Below, one piece after another: positions 53,287 to 57,914 of a stretch of DNA of 57,914 nt. Made by a program: the position numbers and the translations under genes. The stretch covers positions 1 through 57,914 of the forward strand of contig JAQYIU010000036.1 in the NCBI GenBank assembly GCA_028721415.1, written 5' to 3'. Below the pieces are notes generated by a model that saw only the letters and a program-made list of their open reading frames with translations, did no database searches and had not been told where the DNA came from. Source of the stretch: Lachnospiraceae bacterium. GTDB taxonomy: Bacteria; Bacillota; Clostridia; Lachnospirales; Lachnospiraceae. The first letter of the stretch is position 1; every line of letters begins with the position of its first letter.

Positions 53287-54204
53287 TTATGCTTTTAACC
53301 CAAACAATCCCGCAGGATTGAGTGCTCCCCATCCCTGCCGGTTTTTCGGTTGGCCACAGTCAAGACTGGTCTCCATAAGGCGTACCTTGATATCAAAATT
53401 GGTCAGCCAGGGTTCCGAAGAAAGCAACAGAGCAATCACCCCGGATACGATCGGTGTTGCCATGCTGGTACCGCTTCTCCTTTTATATGCACCCGGCTGA
53501 TTGTCACAGCTTAATATGTGACCGGCCGGTGCCACCACATCGGGCTTGCACACACAGGTTCCCGGCACCGGACCGCACCCGGAGTAACGGGTCTCACGTT
53601 TATTTCCCCGTTTCATATAAGAATGCTCCTCCTGGGCACCGACGGTAATTACCTTTTTACTGACACCGGGACTGGTAATCGTGTACTGAGCAGGTCCCTC
53701 ATTGCCTGCTGCCACAACCACAACCAGTCCCTCATCCCAAAGGGCCTCCACTTTCTGAACGATCATATCATTTTCAGGATTCTTTGCATTTTTTACGGGC
53801 ATCCCCACGGAAATATTCACAATACGAATGTTATATTCTTTGTGATGCTGCAACAGCCAGTCTATCGCCTGAATCATGGCACTCATTTTCCCGCTGCCAC
53901 TCCGATCCAATACTTTTAATGCCACAATCGCAGCCTCCGGTGCCACCCCGATTCGACTGCCATCCGGCTGACGACCGGCAGAGGCGATAATTCCGGTGAC
54001 ATGGGTACCATGTCCATTATCATCGTACATTTCTTTTTTTCCATTCACAAAATCTTTAAAATACCGGATTCTGTTTTCCGGTTTCACAAAATCCCCATGG
54101 AGATAAATCCCTGTATCCAAAACAGCCGCAGTAATACCTTTCCCGGTAATACCACGGCTGTAAATCTGTCTCAAATTCAAACCCTTCATCAAATCCGACT
54201 GCAT
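53287..54204 (-). CDS. S8 family subtilisin-like serine protease
   Basis: About 305 residues with the complete subtilase triad: Asp in TAAVLDTGIYLHGD, His in DNGHGTHVTGIIA and Ser in RSGTSMATPIVSG, and the oxyanion Asn in VVVAAGNEGP. There is no signal peptide, so it resembles the AprX-like or intracellular group. The ATG at 54204 (MQSDLMKGLNLR) has AAGGGG seven bases upstream. The frame also opens at 54288, and the extra residues may be read in some relatives. A short Gly/Lys-rich region (HSYMKRGNKRETRYSGCGP) is inserted after the Asn region. Confidence 0.92.
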   Translation of the reverse strand: MQSDLMKGLNLRQIYSRGITGKGITAAVLDTGIYLHGDFVKPENRIRYFKDFVNGKKEMYDDNGHGTHVTGIIASAGRQPDGSRIGVAPEAAIVALKVLDRSGSGKMSAMIQAIDWLLQHHKEYNIRIVNISVGMPVKNAKNPENDMIVQKVEALWDEGLVVVVAAGNEGPAQYTITSPGVSKKVITVGAQEEHSYMKRGNKRETRYSGCGPVPGTCVCKPDVVAPAGHILSCDNQPGAYKRRSGTSMATPIVSGVIALLLSSEPWLTNFDIKVRLMETSLDCGQPKNRQGWGALNPAGLFGLKA

Positions 54205-54275
54205 TACCATTCCCCTTTTTTCTACAGTATATGAATCGAGAGTGGGATTTGTGAATATACTCGGAGGACTTGGGA

Positions 54276-54338
54276 GGGGTCGGGACATGTGAACATCACA
54301 GGCTTCGGTTTGCTAATAAGTTCACATGTCCCGACCCC
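54276..54338. repeat. Perfect 19-bp inverted repeat overlapping the NUDIX stop
   Basis: GGGGTCGGGACATGTGAAC (54276-54294) is the exact complement of 54320-54338, around a 25-base loop. The right arm on the minus strand encodes the last residues (GRDM) and stop of the NUDIX gene. There is no T-run. GC is higher than the surroundings. It may be a dispersed palindrome that provided the stop codon, or a transcript-end hairpin. Confidence 0.8.
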
Positions 54339-54819
54339 GTAAGAACGCAGTGAGGAATTTCCCCGCAAGGCTTCCTTCCGCGATGGACTCTCTTGCTTCC
54401 TCCAACGTAAACCAGCGGCAGGAATCAATTTCATCTTCGGAAACAGCGGATAAATCCTCCGAATCCACCACACAGGAGAAATTAAGCATCAACGTGTTGG
54501 TCGGTGGATAATACTCACTTTTTTCAAAATGTAGCTCCGTCACATTCAAGCCGATTTCTTCTTTCACCTCACGGATCACTGTTGACTCGGCATTTTCTCC
54601 CTGATTGACATACCCCGCCACTAAAATATATCGGTCTCTGCCATACTGCTTGATCAGCAGGATTTTATCCCTGTCCGGATTCTGCACTTCCATACTGACT
54701 GCCGTAGAAAAGACAGGAAACCGGTAGGCTTCACATTTCTCGCAGTAAGGAACCATTCCTTCATCTTTCAAAAATTTCTGTTCCAGTTTTGTACCGCACT
54801 CCATACAATAGTTCATCAT
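54322..54819 (-). CDS. NUDIX hydrolase with N-terminal zinc ribbon
   Basis: The 165-residue product has a zinc ribbon (CMECGTKL and CEKCEAYRFP) and a NUDIX domain with the box GYVNQGENAESTVIREVKEEIG, which carries the Mg-binding REVKEEIG. The layout resembles NudC-like NAD+/NADH pyrophosphatases, but the NudC-specific SQPWPFPxS motif is not seen, so the substrate is uncertain. GGGGAAAGTGTGAT precedes the ATG. It lies 13 bases after the ProX-like gene. Its last residues come from the inverted repeat. Confidence 0.88.
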   Translation of the reverse strand: MMNYCMECGTKLEQKFLKDEGMVPYCEKCEAYRFPVFSTAVSMEVQNPDRDKILLIKQYGRDRYILVAGYVNQGENAESTVIREVKEEIGLNVTELHFEKSEYYPPTNTLMLNFSCVVDSEDLSAVSEDEIDSCRWFTLEEARESIAEGSLAGKFLTAFLRGRDM

Positions 54820-54832
54820 ATCACACTTTCCC

Positions 54833-55381
54833 CTATTCCACTTCCCATGGCTGTGTCACAATAATCGCCTCATGATGCACCGCCGGCAAAAATTTATCAA
54901 TTACATCCCGGGTTACTAACTTCAGGCTGGAAGTATTGACGCAGGGATGACAGCCCAGAAATTCTGCTTTGAGCACATCTTCATCAATCAACAGCTGGAC
55001 GTGATTCTCATGGTCGTTCATCAATCCCATAATGGACACGGAGCCCGGTTCAATATCCAGATATTCCAGCATTGCATCAGGCTTGCCGAAGGACAATCTG
55101 GAGGACTGTATCTGTTTGGACAATACTTTGGTTTTAAAAGGCTTATCCCCTGGCATCATCAGAAGATAATAATGCTTCTTGTTGGCGGTACATAAAAATA
55201 AATTTTTACAGATAATGGTCTCAAGCACCGCATCAATCTCATGGCAGGCCTCCATATTGCCTGCCGGTTCATGATCAGTGCGGTAATACTCCATTTCCAA
55301 CTGATCCAGAAGATCATAAACCCGAATCTCTTTTTCCTGACGCCCCTCTTCATTTTCCGGACGTCCGTGATATAACTCCAT
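54833..55381 (-). CDS. ProX/YbaK-type prolyl-tRNA editing protein
   Basis: The 182-residue product has the YbaK/ProX deacylase fold: YYRTDHEPAGNMEAC, KNLFLCTANKKHYYLLMMPG with the conserved lysine, and LGCHPCVNTSSLKLVTRDVI near the end. It should hydrolyse Ala-tRNA(Pro) or a similar mischarged tRNA. GGGAGGAAACAGAAC precedes the ATG. It heads a short run with the NUDIX gene. It is the second stand-alone tRNA editing gene in the window, after the AlaX type. Confidence 0.9.
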   Translation of the reverse strand: MELYHGRPENEEGRQEKEIRVYDLLDQLEMEYYRTDHEPAGNMEACHEIDAVLETIICKNLFLCTANKKHYYLLMMPGDKPFKTKVLSKQIQSSRLSFGKPDAMLEYLDIEPGSVSIMGLMNDHENHVQLLIDEDVLKAEFLGCHPCVNTSSLKLVTRDVIDKFLPAVHHEAIIVTQPWEVE

Positions 55382-55409
55382 GTTCTGTTTCCTCCCTGAC
55401 GATTTTTCG

Positions 55410-56231
55410 CTATTCTGCCATCAGATATGTTTCAATGGCTTCCCGGACACCATCATGCTCGTTATCGGTTACCATCACATCACAAAGCTCCCTCACCTGC
55501 TCTCTGGCATTGGCAACGGCGACGGAAAGCCCGGCCTTTCTCAATATTGGCAGATCATTAAAGCTATCACCGACTACAATGGTCTCCTCCACCGGAATAC
55601 TAAGATATTTGCAGAGCATTTCCAGACCGATGCCTTTATCCACCGCTGCCGGTGAAAGCTCCAGCATGGATTCCTCCGCATAGCTCATGACAACCGGAAG
55701 ATCTTCCAGCGCTTTTTTCGTTTCTTCCCTTGCCTCCACCGATGGATGATAGAGACAGCATTTTCCAATCTTCCAGTCCGAATGAGCACAATATTCAAAG
55801 ACATCCGGCACCACCTTTGCGGTCTTTTCAAAATGCTTCTTATATTGGGTAATCTTATAATGGTCCAGCCTGCATACATGTCGCTCGCTCAGAATCGCAT
55901 ACCCATCCATCATCACCTGGGTCATGATATCTCTCGGCCTTGCATAATCCAGAATGCGACCTATCACTTCCCGCTCAAAATATTTTGAAAAAACAACTTT
56001 ATTTTCTTTCAGGTCATATACATTGGCACCACTCTCACAAATTATGTAGCGCATTGCCGGAAAATATTCCAGTAACTCTCTCGCCTCTTCCAGGCTTCGC
56101 CCGGTCGAAAACAATACAATTTTATCTGAATCCAGCGCCCGCCGGATTGCCTCCATATTTCCAGAGGAGATTTTTTTCTTCGCGTTGAGTAATGTATCGT
56201 CCAGATCGGACGCCAATAATTGGTATGTCAT
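55410..56231 (-). CDS. Cof-type HAD phosphatase
   Basis: The 273-residue product has the HAD motifs LLASDLDDTLLNAKK (nucleophile Asp), LFSTGRS, the Lys in the cap-side SPAAVDKGIGLEML, and VVGDSFNDLPILRKAG with the Mg-binding Asp pair. The middle is a type IIB cap. Cof-type enzymes dephosphorylate sugar phosphates, FMN or PLP; the substrate is not predictable. AAAAGGAGAAATT precedes the ATG. Confidence 0.93.
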   Translation of the reverse strand: MTYQLLASDLDDTLLNAKKKISSGNMEAIRRALDSDKIVLFSTGRSLEEARELLEYFPAMRYIICESGANVYDLKENKVVFSKYFEREVIGRILDYARPRDIMTQVMMDGYAILSERHVCRLDHYKITQYKKHFEKTAKVVPDVFEYCAHSDWKIGKCCLYHPSVEAREETKKALEDLPVVMSYAEESMLELSPAAVDKGIGLEMLCKYLSIPVEETIVVGDSFNDLPILRKAGLSVAVANAREQVRELCDVMVTDNEHDGVREAIETYLMAE

Positions 56232-56319
56232 AATTTCTCCTTTTGTTCCTCAGATCGTTGCTTTTTTACATTAACGGATTATAGCAGTGATTTGGGTATC
56301 CGTCAAATGAATGAAGGCC

Positions 56320-56358
56320 AAAAAAAGGAGATTTCCAGCCCCGGAAATCTCCTTTTTT
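56320..56358 (-). terminator. Bidirectional terminator after ybjQ-like gene
   Basis: GGAGATTTCC, six-base loop, GGAAATCTCC, with A-run on one side and T-run on the other. It can work on both strands. It follows the YbjQ-like stop at 56371. Confidence 0.92.
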
Positions 56359-56370
56359 CATGCAATTTTT

Positions 56371-56685
56371 CTATTCAATAATCTTTACGGCAGTTCCGTA
56401 AGCAATCACTTCCGCTGCCCCCTGCATCACAGAAGAGGAACCGAAACGCACACCGATGATGGCATCGGCACCTAATGCTTCCGCTTCATCTACCATACGC
56501 TTGGTGGCAATCTGTCTTGCCTCCATGAGCATTTCTGTGTATCCTTTTACTTCTCCACCTACCAGGGTTTTCATCCCTGCCATAAAATCCTTTCCAAGAT
56601 TTTTGGAATGTACGGTGGTTCCTTTCACCAGACCCAGTGCCTCAAATTCTTTTCCCGGAATTGTTTCAATACTTAGCAGCTTCAT
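56371..56685 (-). CDS. YbjQ/UPF0145 family protein
   Basis: The 104-residue product begins with IETIPGKEFEALGLVKGTTV and contains EARQIATKRMVDEAEALGADAIIGVRF and AAEVIAYGTAVKI, the full UPF0145 pattern. Such proteins form pentamers and may bind metals or ligands; the function is unknown. The ATG at 56685 is preceded by GGAGGAGAAGAGG and lies inside the end of the MerR gene (20-base overlap), so the two are co-translated. Confidence 0.93.
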   Translation of the reverse strand: MKLLSIETIPGKEFEALGLVKGTTVHSKNLGKDFMAGMKTLVGGEVKGYTEMLMEARQIATKRMVDEAEALGADAIIGVRFGSSSVMQGAAEVIAYGTAVKIIE

Positions 56686-57307
56686 CCTCTTCTCCTCCAT
56701 CGATTTCTTTCATTCTTTCTTTAAGTGCCAATACAATACCAACAATGATAAGTGTCGGTATGATAATCATTACAGCGATAAAAAACGGCGGTGCCGGATC
56801 CCATGCATTCAGGATCAGGATCAGAACATCCCAGAGCAGAATCAAGGCGATCATCACGCCAGCTGCGATTGCTGCTCCCCGTTTCTTCTTGCCCACATCC
56901 ACTTTGGTCACATTCATAAAACGATTGCCCCCTTTCTCATACTTCTGTAATTCTTCAAGATACGGAACAGCCTGCAAATCTGCCAACCCGGCAGATTGCT
57001 CGGAAAGGTTCTGGCACATCATCTTCACCAGCTCCAGATTTCTCACCTCATGGTCCAGATAAATCCGATGTCGCTCCAGACAATCGGTCAGAGTCAGCTT
57101 TCCGCTTAACATTTTCCGAATCTCTTCTATGGGGATGGCGAGTTTTCGAAACAATTTTATCTGAAACAGTAACATCACATCCGCTTCCGAATAATCCCGA
57201 TATCCGTTAGCCTTATTGCGCTCCGGGTGGATCAGCCCCTGATCCTCATAGAAACGAATATTCTTCTTCGTGATGCCTACCTGTTTTTCCACCTCATTGA
57301 TTCTCAT
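56666..57307 (-). CDS. MerR-family regulator with membrane helices
   Basis: The 213-residue product has an N-terminal MerR helix-turn-helix (MRINEVEKQVGITKKNIRFYEDQGLI and GYRDYSEADVMLLFQIKLFR), a coiled coil, and at the C-terminus two membrane helices (AAIAAGVMIALILLWDVLIL and FIAVMIIIPTLIIVGIVLAL). A membrane-anchored MerR suggests it reads a signal at the membrane and holds DNA there. The ATG at 57307 is preceded by GGAGGTGAGAGCG. It is followed by and overlaps the YbjQ-like gene, its probable target or partner. Confidence 0.9.
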   Translation of the reverse strand: MRINEVEKQVGITKKNIRFYEDQGLIHPERNKANGYRDYSEADVMLLFQIKLFRKLAIPIEEIRKMLSGKLTLTDCLERHRIYLDHEVRNLELVKMMCQNLSEQSAGLADLQAVPYLEELQKYEKGGNRFMNVTKVDVGKKKRGAAIAAGVMIALILLWDVLILILNAWDPAPPFFIAVMIIIPTLIIVGIVLALKERMKEIDGGEEDEAAKY

Positions 57308-57405
57308 CGCTCTCACCTCCAAGTCACTCTGCGATGCCTCGCAGGCTTAATTTATACCTTCCACCAGGGGGAAGGTCAAGAAATTTTTCAAAAAAAATGT
57401 ATATT

Positions 57406-57914
57406 TTATTGTCTTTTCCTCACAAGACAACGTTTTTTATAAAATGCGATGCCATAACAGATAATCTGATCATAATCATCTTCATATTCTTGTGCATACA
57501 TCTTCGTGTCAATCTGTTTTAATGCCTTATCACAATCCACTTCTAAATCCTGTAATTTTTCAGAATATTTTGCCTCAAAAACAGCCACTCTACCTTCTGC
57601 GGCATCAAAAACAACCACATCACTTTGTCCTTCTCCACTCTCCCGATTGGACTTCACACGATATCCTGCACCGGCAAAGATACCTGCAAGAAATGCATGA
57701 TAAAAATCTTCTTTATAATCATGATAGCTGATGGTTTTCCGCAATAATGTAGCCGCCGGAGAGTAAAATCTCCAGTTTTTCCGTGATGCTGCTCCCGGCA
57801 TAGTCAATAAAAGAGCGGATAATGGCATTATCACTGGTATTCTTCCAGTAACTGGATGGTTTCACCCTCGGATCATGCTGATAATCCCGCAGATAATTCA
57901 TCACATCCCATGGA
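57406..57914 (-). pseudogene. Broken AAA-ATPase/PD-(D/E)XK nuclease-like gene (cut by window edge)
   Basis: Two reading frames on the minus strand hold pieces of one gene. The first, entering from the right edge, ends FIDYAGSSITEKLEILLSGG then stops at about 57719; it is the end of the AAA-ATPase-like domain. The second (from about 57760) resumes with SYHDYKEDFYHAFLAGIFAG and the nuclease core GQSDVVVFDAAEGRVAVFEA (D...ExK). The segment that normally links these domains is missing and the frame is shifted. This is therefore a deleted and frameshifted copy of the family whose other member is truncated at the left edge of the window. It could also be a sequencing error, but the missing linker argues for real decay. 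Confidence 0.8.

Noticed and set aside
53287-54288. Longer start of the subtilase at 54288
   Set aside because: No ribosome site precedes it, while AAGGGG is well placed for the ATG at 54204.
1-57914. tRNA genes, CRISPR arrays, transposases and retron-like elements
   Set aside because: Looked for in the intergenic gaps and frames; none could be supported.

Overview
The window looks like chromosomal DNA of a Lachnospiraceae-type gut Clostridium (Bacillota). The grounds are a PolC-type replicative polymerase, a dnaG-sigA-trmK cluster, TrmK, TelA/XpaC, an RsgI-type anti-sigma factor, a class A RNase P RNA, strong GGAGG ribosome sites with many TTG/GTG starts, and moderately low GC. The species cannot be named from this alone. 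I see no rRNA, tRNA, CRISPR array, transposase or prophage.

Layout. 1-0.9 kb: truncated AAA-ATPase-like gene and a tiny membrane peptide gene. 0.9-13.4 kb: lipoprotein, AlaX-type editing protein, membrane protein, gamma-carbonic-anhydrase-like protein, PolC, NadE and a first RpoD-type sigma factor with a clear promoter and hairpin leader. 13.6-23 kb: a surface-polymer cluster read right to left (threonine synthase, LicD-like protein, degenerate LicD-like protein, ThDP enzyme, cytidylyltransferase/oxidoreductase fusion, UDP-galactopyranose mutase). 23-29.2 kb: two-component system, 805-aa membrane-anchored protein, ABC ATPase lacking most catalytic motifs, and ABC-2 permease. 29.2-30.9 kb: large palindrome, rnpB, an SDR gene and a folded repeat. 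30.9-36.2 kb: ECF sigma, RsgI-like anti-sigma, CsbB-like glycosyltransferase and YfhO-like protein, probably an envelope-stress operon that glycosylates lipoteichoic acid. 36.4-42.8 kb: HAD/oxidoreductase fusion, sigma-like protein without region 4, DnaG, second RpoD, TrmK. 43-48.3 kb (plus strand): CorC-type transporter, orphan degenerate McrB-like AAA+ protein, SH3-NlpC/P60 hydrolase. 48.5-51.7 kb: TelA and XpaC-like pair, amidase. 51.8-57.3 kb: iron alcohol dehydrogenase, subtilase, NUDIX hydrolase, ProX-type editing protein, HAD phosphatase, YbjQ and membrane MerR. The right edge holds a broken AAA-ATPase/PD-(D/E)XK gene of the same broad family as the one at the left edge.

A recurring theme is proteins with clear family folds but missing catalytic motifs: the ABC ATPase, the McrB-like AAA+ protein, one LicD-like protein, the oxidoreductase half of the cytidylyltransferase fusion, and a sigma factor with no -35 binding domain. 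Several are co-transcribed with, or sit beside, an intact relative. The strongest candidates for undescribed biology are the pseudo-ATPase ABC operon, the orphan McrB-like protein, and the truncated sigma coupled to the dnaG-rpoD cluster.
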